The notes below the pieces were generated by a model. The model was not told the DNA's origin. It did no database searches and saw nothing but the letters and a program-made list of their open reading frames with translations. A DNA stretch of 64,000 nucleotides from Lunularia cruciata (lineage: Eukaryota > Streptophyta > Marchantiopsida > Lunulariales > Lunulariaceae), in assembly GCA_948567375.1 (NCBI GenBank), contig OX419755.1:69692944-69756943 (forward strand). The letters run 5' to 3'. The translations under genes and the position numbers were made by a program. Positions 20,100-31,185 of the stretch are shown here, piece after piece (position 1 is the stretch's first letter; each line of letters starts with the position of its first letter).

Positions 20100-21500
20100 A
20101 TTGTTGTAAATGGAGGTCCTAGAAGGCAATCGAGTGAGAGTATTAATAAAATTTGGAGCAATAGAGAATTTCTTGTCTTGCTCTATTGCAATAAGGTTTG
20201 GAGATAAAGTTAGAGAAGGATGAGAATGAGAAGTAGAGTTACCTAATGGTCAAACAAAGAGGATTGAGTTGTTACCTAAAAAGGTAGCACTCTTTGTAGA
20301 AGAATATCAAGAAGCAATTGAGTGGCAAGTGATACAATTAGATCATTATGATGTGATCTTAGGCATGCTATGGATGGAGCACTACAATCCCACTGGAGAT
20401 AGAAAGTAGTGAGAACTAGCTAATGGAAGATCTTTGGAGTTAAAGAAATATCACAAAGGCAAGAATTGCCTCTCTATGTTATAAGGATAACATCAGAAGA
20501 CAAATAGATGTTTCATGGGTCTAATTAGAGAAGTCCAGAGTATGTAACTCAATGGACAAATTCTTGAGAAATTGAAAAATTTGGTCAATGAGTTTCAAAA
20601 TATCTTTCTAGATGATTTACCCTCATGATTACCACCAAAAAGGAGAGTAGATGATAAATTAAGATACTTCTAGGGAAGACATACCCTTGTAAGGCCCCAT
20701 ATTGACTATAACCTCATGAGTTGGAGGAGTGTAAGGCTCAAATCAAGGATATATTGGAGAAAGGGTTTATCCAACCCAACATATCACCATATGGAGCTCT
20801 TGTCTTGTTTGTGAAGAAGAAGGATGGGATAATGTGCATATGCATTGACAACCAATGACTAAATTACCAAATGATGAAGAACAAATACCCATTACCTTGC
20901 ATAGATGACATGTTCAATCAACTCAAAGAGGCTAAGCACTTCACCAAATTTGATCTATGAAGCGGTTACAACCAAATCAAGATTAGGAAGGAAGACATAC
21001 ACAAAAATTGCATTTGAATAACGTATAGTCACTTTGAGTACCTAGTGATGTCGTTTGGCTTTAACAACAAACAAACCACTTTCATGAGTTTGATGAATGA
21101 AATATTTGTCCATACATGGATAAATTTAGTATCATTTTCTTGGATGACATCTTAGTCTATAGTAGGAAAATGATGGAGCACAAGGAACATCTACAAGAAG
21201 TCCTCTAAATTCTACAAGAAAATCAGTTGTATGCAAAAATCTCAAAGTGCAATTTTGGAAATTCTAAAGTAGACTACTTGGGGCATAGATTAAGTGCACA
21301 AGGTATCCAAGTGCTAATAGATAAAATAGAGGTCATTCAGAAATTGGGCACTCCAAAAGATCAAACTCAACTCAAGAGTTTCTTAGGATTGATGGGGTTC
21401 TATCATCAATTTGTCAAGGACTTCTCCAAGATTGCACAACCTCTAATGGCACTACCTAGCAAGGGGAAGAATTGGATATGGAGAACCACATAAGAATTGG
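20100..21500 (+). pseudogene. C1 protease and reverse transcriptase
   Basis: The protease active-site region reads VLIKFGAIENFLS (about 20130-20170), in which the catalytic Asp-Ser/Thr-Gly is lost; C2 reads VLIDL-stop-ATKNFMS at the same place. RT landmarks: KGFIQPNISPYGALVLFVKK (about 20760), [20 protein letters not shown], the catalytic [10 protein letters not shown] (FLDD at 21137-21148, a frame change from its neighbours), and YLGHRLSAQGIQV, KSFLGLMGFYHQFVKDFSKI (21270-21440). Confidence 0.75.
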
Positions 21501-23410
21501 CCTTACATGAATTGAAAGATGCATTACTACATGCACTAATCTTGAAATGATATGACCCAAAATGTGCAATCAAGTTGGCGATAAATGCATCAAACATTGC
21601 AATATGAGTAATCTTACAACAAGAATTGAATGATTGATGGCACCTAATTGTTTATTTCTCTTGAAAGCTATTACCAATAGAATGTTACTATTACACCACC
21701 TAACGAGAACAGTTGGCCATTGTCTTTGCAACCAAGCATTGGAAGCACTATCTTGGCAAGAAGACATTTAAAATGGAGATAAATCATAAACCTTTACTTT
21801 ACCTTGAGACAAAAAAAGATCTATCTTGTCAATAGATCCAATAGGTAGAGTGGACATAATGGTCCAACATGACAATCATGCATATGGAAGGCAAGAAGCA
21901 ACTTGCTGATGTATTCACCTATGATAAATAATTTGGTGGTAGAGATCAAGATGAACCCATAATTTTGGCCAAGGATTCTTGCTACTACAAAAACAAACTG
22001 GTAGATTAAAGGGGCTCAATCATCCAAAGGCATAACCAATACCCAAGGACTCACTTTTTTGATGGCAAGTTATGGACCTTGAATGCCATAGACATGCAAA
22101 CCACCATCCATGCAAATGTCATGATTTAGCCATTGCATGTCACATTAGAGTGGACAAGACCTTAGATGCAATCAAATGCCATTACTATTGGCCCAAGATG
22201 AGCAACAATATGATGGAGTACGCTCAAATTTTCCTATTATGTCAAAAGAATAAAGCTTCTAATCAAGCTCCCATATGACTCCTTCAACCCCTCCCTACTC
22301 CTACACAATGTTGGGAACAAGTAAGCATGGATCTGGTTTGTGAATTGCCCAAGGCCACCTCAAGGTTTGACTCCATCATTGTCTTTATTGATAGACTCAA
22401 AAAAATGATTTGTGTGCATCCTACCACCAAGGATGTGATTGCTCCATAATTAGATCAATTGTACTTAATTGTAGTCTTTTCTCACCATGGCTTGTATTGA
22501 GTGCTCATCATCAATAAAGGTACACAATTCACTAGTTTGTTTTGGAGAACACTCTTTGGTATCTTCAAAACCAAACTAGCCATGTCCATGGCTTACTATC
22601 CACAAACCAATGGACAAAACAAGGGGGCTAATCATATTATTTGACATGCTCTTGGGCTTCACCTTAGATGAGCAAGAAAGGTGGGACATCTTACTTCTAG
22701 TGGTGGAATTTTCCTACAACAATTTAATGAATGTATCCACATAGATCACACCATTCTTCCTTATGTATGGAGAGCATTTTTTCACACCTTTGGGCTTGAT
22801 GAAGATCAGCCCGATGGCTACTAAGATTGATATTGTCAACACTTTTGTTTCTAAAATCTAACATGGTGTGGAGAATGCCAAGCATAAGTTGCAGATTGTC
22901 CAAAATCAACAAAAACAATATGCATATGAACATCATTGGCACATGGAGCTCAATGATGGGATTCAAGTCTAGTTTTCTACAATCAACCTCATGTAAGTTG
23001 GCCTTGAGAAGCTCAGACCTCATTTTATTGGGCCTTTTTCCATCCTTCATTGAATTTGCACGATGGCCTATCACCTTGAGCTACTGCCACACATGAAGAT
23101 TCATCCAATGTTCTATGTTGCCTTACTATGCAGATATGCATGCTGACCACCTCATTTTCCTTCCATACAAGAAGTTTGACCTTGTCTAACACTCATTGAT
23201 AGCATGAAGGAACATGAAGTCAAACACATTCTTCATAAATGCACCCGTGGTACTTGCCATCCGTGCATGGAGTATTTGGTATGATGGAAAGTGTACCCAT
23301 TGTATGAGGAAACATGGAGAGCCAATTGCCAACTTGACCCATGCATTGGAGTTAGTGCAATCTTTTGAGCAACAACTTTGCAATGAGGACATTATCGTCT
23401 TAAAAGGGAG
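21490..23410 (+). pseudogene. C1 RNase H, integrase and chromodomain
   Basis: RNase H remnants run over 21490-21950 (KLAINASNIA, then a VEINHKPLLYL-like block). The integrase HHCC region is at 22130-22260 (HIRVDKTLDAIKCHYYW, CQKNKASNQAP). In the core, DLVCELPKATSRFDSI (22330 on), a second site where Asp has become Asn (IINKGTQFTSLFW, 22508), and YYPQTNGQN near 22600 without a clear catalytic Glu. A chromodomain-type MEYLV-stop-WKVYPLYEETW begins at 23267, which defines the element as a chromovirus. Confidence 0.7.
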
Positions 23411-23415
23411 GAGAT

Positions 23416-23999
23416 TTATAATCCAAGTACCTAGACATATTATCTAAAGGTGGAAATTGGCTTGGTAACATTTAGAAGGATTTTATGTATAATGGACTAA
23501 GTGGATGAAATAGAAGTGTAACCAAAAGACCACCTCCACTAATAGTGTAGGAGTCTAAAACACCTTGAAAACTTGAGAGCCAATTTTAGAGGGCTAAATA
23601 GATGAATTAGGCCTTGAAAATGAGAATACTCTAATCTCATGGAGAAAACTAGCCTTCTTTCCCCATTATTTTTCTCACCAAGAGCTTTCCAATGGTACCT
23701 CACCAATGCAATTCTAAGCTTCTTAAAGAAGATTCCCTTTGGTCAAACCAATTTGACCAACCATATAGGACAAGGACCAATATATCTCCCATCCATGCAA
23801 CTAATCTAAGGGTGGAGCTTATTGACATATCACCAATCCATGTATTTGATCCAAGGGTGGAGCTTCCTTTGAGTAGATCCTCTTTACTATGTAATAAAGA
23901 GAAGGTGCTCCTTTGGGGCATCAAAGTATTGAGTGTGAAGCTTTGTGTTTCTTATCTTGTGTTTATCTTGGGGGTTAGCTTGTCCTCAGAATATTTACA
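23416..23999 (+). repeat. C1 3' LTR
   Basis: Preceded by a polypurine tract AAAAGGGAGGAG (23402-23413). About 584 bp, collinear with the C2 LTRs at 43738-44350 and 49435-49990 (blocks GGAAATTGGCTTGGTAA, AGATTCCCTTTGGTCAAAC, ATCCAAGGGTGGAGCTTCC). Ends ATATTTACA. Confidence 0.75.
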
Positions 24000-26030
24000 C
24001 TTGTTAGCCATGCACTCACATATCAATAAATCACAAAGATTCCCCATAGTTGAACTTAGAGCACTAATCTCCTCTTTATGCTTCTACTTGAGTTTTGATT
24101 TCTCCACCATTTCCTTTGCAATTTCATCCACTTGTTCTTGCAAAGTAATTGTCTTTTCTCCTTGGTCATAGTATTAATTCTAAAGATACAATTTATCCAA
24201 CTTCAATGTCTCTAGAGTAGTCTCTTGATAATCCAATTCTGAAATCATGAACCTCACCATAGTCGCATAACCATCCAATGGGGTTCTTCTTCTTTATACT
24301 TTGAATAATGAGTTTCCACCACATCTAAAAATAGTAGTATGACATCATTTATAGATTCCTCATTGGTGATATGGTTATGGTCTAATTTTTTATATACACC
24401 CAAACCTCTTCTTTTGGTCCCCAAGGTATAGTAATTTTAGTTGCAATGCAAGGTGGATACCCAAGAATAAATAATCTGATATTTATCTTATGCTACCTCC
24501 ACATTTGGAAGAGGCATAATCAATGGTGTATTTGGGGTGGTTACTTCCTCTACCTTCAAGAAATCTTTGGGAACCAAACAAGTTGGATGTAGCAAGTGTG
24601 GTTTTCCTTCATGAAGATTTTTAGATTCACCTTCTTCATCTTTAGTATCTATCTCACATCTTCTTCTTCTTCTTTAGAATTTTCCTCACCCTTATCTTCC
24701 TCTTCATCCTCATACTCCAAAGGTTTCACCTCCTTCTTTACTTGCTGCCTAGGCATCAAATGCTTTGCCAAAGGCTCAATCCCAAACATTTGCTTATTCT
24801 TCTTCTTCTTCACCACGTGCACATACTACCTTGTTGCCAATTTTTTTGCATCAACTGCACTCTCTTCCTCCATCGTCTTCATTCTTTATGAGATTGAGGT
24901 AATTTCATGGTGTGGGGATTTTGTTTTCTCTTCACTTGTAGGTAATTCCATCTCATTGTAGAAATGGATCACAAAAGTGCATCGAGTAATGTAGTCTAGG
25001 ACCATCAAATACTTTGAACAACTTCTGCACATGGGTGTGAAAGATCTATGCACAATCTACACAATTTCTTGAAAACTTTTATTAAAGAATATAGCTTGAT
25101 TTGGGGACAAAAATGTAGTATGTTGGGGTCTAAATAACTTCATGAGTCCTCCTACTATAACTCTATGGGCTATATCTTTATGATCTACTACCCTAAATCT
25201 AATCACCCATTCAACCAATGTTTTCTATGGGGAAATGATACATTCAACTTTCCTTGCATAGTAGTATTAAGGTGAGTGCCAAATCTACTCTCAAGAGTGG
25301 GTATACTCTTGAGGGTAGATTTGGTATACCCATTGGTCATGTGTGTATCCCCAACATGGTGCAGAAATGTGGTACCATCTAGATACATGGATTTGCTCCT
25401 AGTAATCCCAATACTAACCTCTTCATTCACCAAAAAATTGTAAGCTCATCAACAATGAGGCATATTCCCAATTTCTTTAGAAGAAACTCTACATGAAACT
25501 CTCTCACCCTCCCAAGGTGAGCTGCCATATCCCACAAATTTACTACAAGAGTCTTCAAGTTTAATGCAACTATTTATTTTGAGCTAGATCTTGGCTTCAC
25601 ATCTCTCCTTGCAAATTTTTCTACACTTGTTCACATTGGCACTCCAAGAACTCACTCAATGATGCACAAAGATTGCTATATTCCCGCACTTACATACAAC
25701 TCAAAGACAATTGTTGACCACCAATTGTGAATTTGTTGCAAGCTCAAATCAAATTTTATAGTCCAAAGCTCCTTCCTAATGGGATTCAGATATTCATGTC
25801 ATCATTCTCACCCAAAGAGTGGGTGGGTAGTTGTTCTCCTTGCAGTAGAAGTTGTATTCACAAAGAACTTTCTAATTTTTGATGTTGGTAATGAAGTTAA
25901 TGTGGCCTGCCTTTCAACATTCCCCACAACCTTTGGAATAACTCTCTTCCGCTCAAAGGTTTGGCAATCTTCCAAATATGTAGTCTCTTCTTTGAAAGGT
26001 TAGAATCAACATACTCAGTCCTATATTTGG
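24000..26030 (-). mobile_element. B-family fragment on the minus strand (B5)
   Basis: Minus-strand frames read a Lys-rich/acidic gag-like sequence: VVKKKKNKQMFGIEPLAKHL (about 24820-24760), then PLEYEDEEEDKGEENSKEEE (about 24720-24670), matching in kind and order the KKRSK-acidic stretch of B1 (6553-6780). A capsid-like part lies further 5' (about 25200-25500) and a coiled-coil-like part at 24050-24170. Stops are frequent. Boundaries are approximate: the left abuts the C1 LTR, the right fades by about 26030. Confidence 0.5.
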
Positions 26031-26214
26031 AATATATCTAACACTCAAATGTTCACAAGACTTTTAAATAGATAGTCAAAGATACTTAACTACAAATATC
26101 AATATACACAAAGTTTCTTCTTTGGAACAAAAATTTCTTCCTTGTATATACAAGAAACACAAAAAATACAGAACACAAATTTTTTTCACAAGACAACATC
26201 ATTAGTCATTAATC

Positions 26215-26450
26215 ATTAAAGTGGTTATTGGTATCAAATAAGCCTTTAAGGAAGTTTATACAATTTGCTCTGATTTTAGAAGAGTATGATTTCATAGTTG
26301 TTCATAAACCAAGAGTGGTGAACCATCATGTATATATGTTGAATAAAAACCCATGTAAAGGCAAGTATGACTAGAGAAGTACATTATTATGGTGAGATAG
26401 ATGAAGAGATGGTGTTGGATTGGAATACATCTACCTTTTGTATATGTTGA
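26215..26450 (+). mobile_element. Small fragment of element A (RNase H region)
   Basis: Collinear with 15673-15910 of element A: GAGTATGATTTCATAGTTGT and CCATGTAAAGG/TGGTGAGA blocks, translating to EEYDFIVVHKPRVVN. No LTR or other domains are attached. It shows that the A family has been present in several copies. Confidence 0.7.
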
Positions 26451-26699
26451 TTGGAGCTCTTAAGGAGTTTTAAGTGCTTTAAGAAGATTAAGAGTTCAAC
26501 ATACAATTTCAGATATCAGTTCAAAACCGAGTTAAGCCTATGCTATTAATGTTTTATTTCAAATACTTTAAGACGGACCAGTTAAGACTTAAGAGAAGGT
26601 ACATTTTTCTGACAATACAGATAAATTAACCCTGTCAGATCTACTTCTTTGATCACAATTTAGTTACTCAATCACCTATTTTGTTTATATATATATTGG

Positions 26700-27600
26700 T
26701 AAATGAGAGCAGAAGCCGTTCGGGGAATGGGTTATCCAGAACTCATGAAGTGCACAAGTGCACATATTCGATAAAAAACATTTACATGAATTATAGTGCT
26801 AGTGTAGTATGAAAGCTTTAGTGTAAAATGCATCAAAAATAACCTGCAGCAAAAGTATAGATGCAAAAAGTAACCTATAGCAAAGGCATAAGTGCAAGAA
26901 ATTGAGAACACAGTACTGCTAATGGACAATAATGAACTTGAAATCGAGAGCAGCAAGGCCAACGCGAGTGTGGGTTAGAGAGCTTGATGTAAGAGTTCAC
27001 CAATAAAAAAAATGAAGTCAGAGAGCAGCAATGCAACCAAAAGCAAGAGGCATAGGAAACAAGCAAGAGGCATAGGAAACGTGCAAGGTGCTGTAAGAGC
27101 CCGCCAGGATGCAGTGTGTGGATGAAGCGAGAGGAATAGAAAACTTGCTATAAGAGCCCACCAGGATACAGTGCGCAGATGAAGATGAAGAACATGGGAT
27201 GGAGTGTGGGAGGCAGGAAGCAATCAAAGAGCAAAGGGAAAAAACTAGGGAGTGAAATAGTACAAGAATGTGTGGATGTAGTAGGCATTTCACGATTATG
27301 GCTGCAGAAATGGGAAAAAATGTAAGAGTGTAACTATAGCGGAGCGTAAGAGGACAGGATAAAGTATATCACTCCCAGTGCTATGGACACTGGAGTCCGA
27401 ATACGCTAAACAACTGAAGGAAGCAGAAGGCGGCCATAGTAAACCTCCACGATAACACCAACGACTTCATCAGTGCCTCACGCAGTGCCAAAGTAACTGA
27501 AAAATTGTCAGTACTCCTCGTCCCAAGTTTCTGCTTGAAAACTCATGAGTGCCAAGGCCAACTCGGTTGCTTCCAACAGCGCCGCTATCAGCAGTAAAAC
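26700..27600 (-). mobile_element. Hairpin-ended retroposon E1
   Basis: Minus-strand copy of the E family. Shared with the complete copy E6: the block around 27430-27580 (AGTTTCTGCTTGAAAACTCA, then CTCATGAGTGCCAAGGCCAA), the block around 27360-27420 (AGTGCTATGGACACTGGAGT), and the 3' terminal region at 26704-26760 with the hairpin at 26716-26730. The 3' end (left side) runs into TATATATATAAAC. Short internal duplications (CAAGAGGCATAGGAAAC at 27043 and 27063; a unit of about 65 bp at 27080-27200). The 5' limit is uncertain. No coding potential recognised. Confidence 0.65.
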
Positions 27601-28483
27601 AGCCAACTATCAGCAGTACTAAATGAAACAACAAATTGCCAAGGTAAGGTTATAGAAATGGAAGACTACAAAAATGAGCAACTGGAGCTTTAAGTCTTAA
27701 AAGAGCAAGAATCGGATGAATGCATATTGTAGGCATGAACAAAATTGTGAAGAAGAGAAAGAAGAAAAAGATCAAAATGCAGGAGAATGTGAGTGATGTG
27801 AGACATCCCTCGAAAAACACTTGCAAGGACAAAGTCTATCAGGGTGAGCATTGAAAGAGAGCAAAGCACAAAGAAACCAAGAGGAGGTAGTAAGAAAACA
27901 AAGGAATGAGCCAGTTAGGAGAGTGTGAACCTGAGAGCTAGAGAGCATAAAATAAAGCAGAGAGCAGAGAACAAGGCAGAACGGACAGGCATGAAAAGGT
28001 GGACTAACGAAGGAACGCACTATGAGCTAAGCAAGACCTAGAACCCAGATGAGCAGAAAGCAAAGGAGAAGGAGAGGGTTTCTGAGGGAAGGATGGCCTC
28101 GGGAGAGCCTCGAGAACTGTGAAGGAACCAGGCGAGATTGTCACACATGTGAGATGATGCCACGTGTAACTATGCTACGTATTACTCTGCTTATAACTTT
28201 GCTTATAATATCGATGTATCCTGATGTATCCTTATCAACAGGAGAGAACAAATATACCGAAATGCACAGTCATGTAAGGAGTGTGAGTAACAAGCTGTAA
28301 TGGAAGACCTAGAACTCAAAAATACACCATTCCATGCGAGGGAAACTGAAAATAATGGACTATTGAGAACACATACAAGGGAACCGTGAAGTAAAACAAC
28401 ATATGTGAATTGGGGCAAAAGGGAAGAAAGTGGATAGTCACATAGCTGAGAATGGGCGATGCATCAAACATGAGACATGTATA

Positions 28484-29240
28484 TATGTATATGAGAACAG
28501 AAACTGTTCTGACCCGTGCCTGAAGAAACAGTCAGGAATAAGTCCTGATCACCGCTATGGTAAACAAGCCTACAGTGAAAGCTAATGGTGTGCTCGAACT
28601 AGAGCTCCCCGCCTGGAAGAAAAAACAGATGTTCTTAAATCTCTATAGATACTAAGCCCAGGAAAACCATGGATATCTTTTTCCATTTGCAAGACAGAGC
28701 AAAATTTCTTCTGGATCATATGAAGAGGGTAATGTTCAGAGATAAAGCTATTTATAAGTTTCCTATAAGCTGAAAGGAATGATTTTTTGGAATTACATAT
28801 CCTTTGATATCTAACACACTCCAATTTTATAATACCTAACTTACATTTAGAGGAAATGTCGGAAAGAACATGAGGGAGCAAGATTGTCTTGATTTGAGCA
28901 AAGTGAGGTAGCTCTTTCTTATCATAGACAGAGACAAAGATATTGAAGTCGTCCTGGGTAATGCGACAGTTGAGGTAATCACAGTGAGTGCCAAAATGAG
29001 TTCGAACTAGCTCACAGGAAAGTCTGGGATAGATCCCTCCCCCTCTAGCTGCGTCCTCCATATACATAAAATCCTTGAAATGATCAAGTCCCGAGCCAAC
29101 CACCAGAAGATCATCAACGTATCAGCGAACTTGGGACAGGTCGTGCAACAGTGCAACATCATTAGCATCCAATAGTCTGCGGATGAAATCAAGTTCATAG
29201 GTGAAGAGGTGATGTTTTGCTGATTGAAAGATATTATTTC
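28484..29240 (-). pseudogene. Reverse transcriptase remnant, probably Penelope-like
   Basis: On the minus strand one frame runs from about 29233 to 28582. It reads AKHHLFTYELDFIRRLLDAN and LLHDLSQVR, then a stop, then the RT catalytic YVDD (29121-29110) as YVDDLLVVGSGLDHF, a VYDKKELPHF segment, and YQRICNSKKSFL with an YPLHMIQKKF helix. The stop before YVDD is TGA where CGA (Arg) is expected, as in RYVDD. The post-catalytic pattern (cysteine-containing RIC motif, then a repeated-helix segment ending in a YP-x-I-x-K motif) resembles Penelope-like elements, but the GIY-YIG endonuclease is not seen. The 5' part is cut off at the (AT)n tract, and the non-coding 3' end (28580-28484) resembles the E-family end. 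Confidence 0.55.
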
Positions 29241-29255
29241 TGTTTTTAAGCCATC

Positions 29256-29262
<7 letters not shown>

Positions 29263-29328
<66 letters not shown>
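29263..29328. repeat. (AT)n microsatellite, about 33 units
   Basis: Uninterrupted TA dinucleotide run directly at the 5' edge of the Penelope-like remnant. The 3' side of the remnant also ends in TA-rich sequence (28468-28484). Confidence 0.95.
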
Positions 29329-29331
<3 letters not shown>

Positions 29332-29339
29332 TTTTTTGG

Positions 29340-30880
29340 GTTTAGTTGACGTGACTTGATTTGGATAATGCTGAGTAATAATTATCCCAAAAAGTTAGGA
29401 ACTTTCCACCCTAGATACTTTTTAGGATTGAAAGGATTTTTTTTTTCGAGAATTTAGAGCAAAATTTTACCCCCGACGCAGTTCGTTTTACCAACACTGA
29501 GAAGTCAATTTGATCCGGGAAGCTTTCTTGAGCACGCAATGAGAATTGTGAGCAAAGTGTAATGATGGTTGGAATGATTAAAAAGAATGTAACTGACTTT
29601 TGTGCACGTCAGGAGATAAAGGGGTTTCTAGGATGGATCTCACATCCCTGTGATTTTAAATACCATTCACTCATCGAGGGTTTCAAAGGAATATGCAAGT
29701 TATATAGTTGGAATGATTACATATCCTCCAAGGTGGGTGCAAGGCTAGCAATGGAGTTGATTTCTTTGGAGTAATTGTCTGTTTAATTATTTTTTTTAAA
29801 TAAGATCTGTGACCAAAGAAAACACCAATTGTTTCTTAGCAGAACACACTACACAAATGATATATCTTCAACTATTTGAATGATATGTAAATCATCCGAC
29901 TTACAGTAGATGTCGTAAGTACATATTAGAGAATATTAATTAATATGATTACGGATCTTAACCCCACAACTAAACCGCATTTCTCCTGGTAACACTTGAT
30001 GCTCTTCCATACACTTTGCGTGTCCTTTCCTGATTACCCTAATGTAGTGTAGGTGCCAAGGCCCAAATTGATGTCCTTTGAGGATCAAAGACTCTCCACT
30101 CAGATACTGGTCTCTTCAAATGCTCTACGAATACCGTAGATTGCTCGATTGATTGCATAGTTGCGAAAACCGTAAGATTCAAGGGTATTAGTTACAAATC
30201 TAATGACGCAGATGCCAGGTAGAGAATGGGATCGATACAGTTCAAGAGAAGACATGAGATGGAGATTACAACACTGAGAAGAGATTGCAGCATCTTAGAA
30301 ATGATCATTGTATTGCGTACTGTACTAGTTATTATCTGCATGCATGCGTGGAACAGTTTACCACTGGTGTCAAACGAGAATCTTTACATCACGAGAGTTT
30401 CCACCTCAAGGTTTACCTGGTGCTTTCGACCGAAGGTGCCGTGTGTGCTTGTGGGAACAGTGAGTCTAGTGGCTTGAAGTCATCGGGTTATGGTTTTTCT
30501 CCCTTTGCTTGTGACCGACTGCATCGTTCAAGGCCATAGTTTGTGCCTTGATAGAGTGCAAGAGCTGTTGGAGACTGTGCAATCAAGGCTTTTTATTTGA
30601 ACATAGAGGATATATTACAGCTAGTAGAGACGTTGACGTTGCACTTTTGTAGGAAGTCAAGCCTTCTTACCTTCTGCGCAGAAGAGGAATCTCCACAACT
30701 GACGAAGTCTTACAGTGTTTCTTTGGTTCTATCTCTGGATGGGGAGGTCGAACAGGATGCTCTTCCTTGACTTCCTGCCTATTAGTGATGATGATTCACT
30801 TACAACCAACCAGCCAAGCCAGCCAGCCCATCAAGGAGTTGAGCGAAGTTTGGGCTCAACGGAGTGTTCCGATCCGGTTT
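29340..30880. other. Region without recognisable genes upstream of the BPS1-like gene
   Basis: Unique-looking sequence of more balanced composition than the transposon regions. Short open frames (for example 29562-29774, 30226-30477) have no recognised motifs. An upstream exon or promoter elements of the BPS1-like gene may lie here, but none can be identified. Confidence 0.4.
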
Positions 30881-30883
30881 TTC

Positions 30884-30890
30884 TATAAAT
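30884..30890 (+). promoter_or_regulatory. Candidate TATA box of the BPS1-like gene
   Basis: TATAAAT in TTTTTCTATAAATGCATTG, about 300 bp before the ATG at 31186. This would give a 5' leader of roughly 270 bp. Position and sequence are plausible; no other support. Confidence 0.35.
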
Positions 30891-31185
30891 GCATTGTACG
30901 AGTGTGGCATTCGTTCTTTATTTGATGTACAGTTCAACAAGCTTACGTTACGAATTGTTGACAATGTGTTAATTTGAGTGCCGGATGAGAGTGCCAGTAA
31001 CCTGCCGGAGTGAGCCAACTTCTGTTCCAGGTAGGTACCTTGTAGAGAAGACCACCACACAACTTAGCAACCAACTATCGTGGCCGCCATGTGCCGAATT
31101 GCATGATCAGGAGGTGTACTACGGTAGCTAGGTTGAACGTTCGCACCAGTCTATTGTACTTGATCCGACACAGACCCTTCCCGAA

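Larger units (their letters stand above)
18726..23999 (+). mobile_element. Chromovirus C1 (Ty3/gypsy with chromodomain), decayed, 5' LTR missing
   Basis: Internal sequence collinear with C2 from 44758 onward (GTTAGATTGAAAGTGAT block), ending in a recognisable 3' LTR. Order: gag (18926-about 19900), protease, RT (about 20640-21500), RNase H (21490-21950), integrase (22060-22900), chromodomain (about 23267-23400), 3' LTR (23416-23999). Stops and frameshifts are frequent throughout. The 5' LTR expected from C2 is absent; a D-family LTR sits at that position. Confidence 0.8.

Noticed and set aside
24596-24961. 121-codon plus-strand Ser/Phe-rich ORF
   Set aside because: Antisense of the Glu/Lys-rich gag-like stretch of the minus-strand B fragment.
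29263-29328. (AT)n run as a functional promoter or origin
   Set aside because: A plain microsatellite; nothing around it supports a function.
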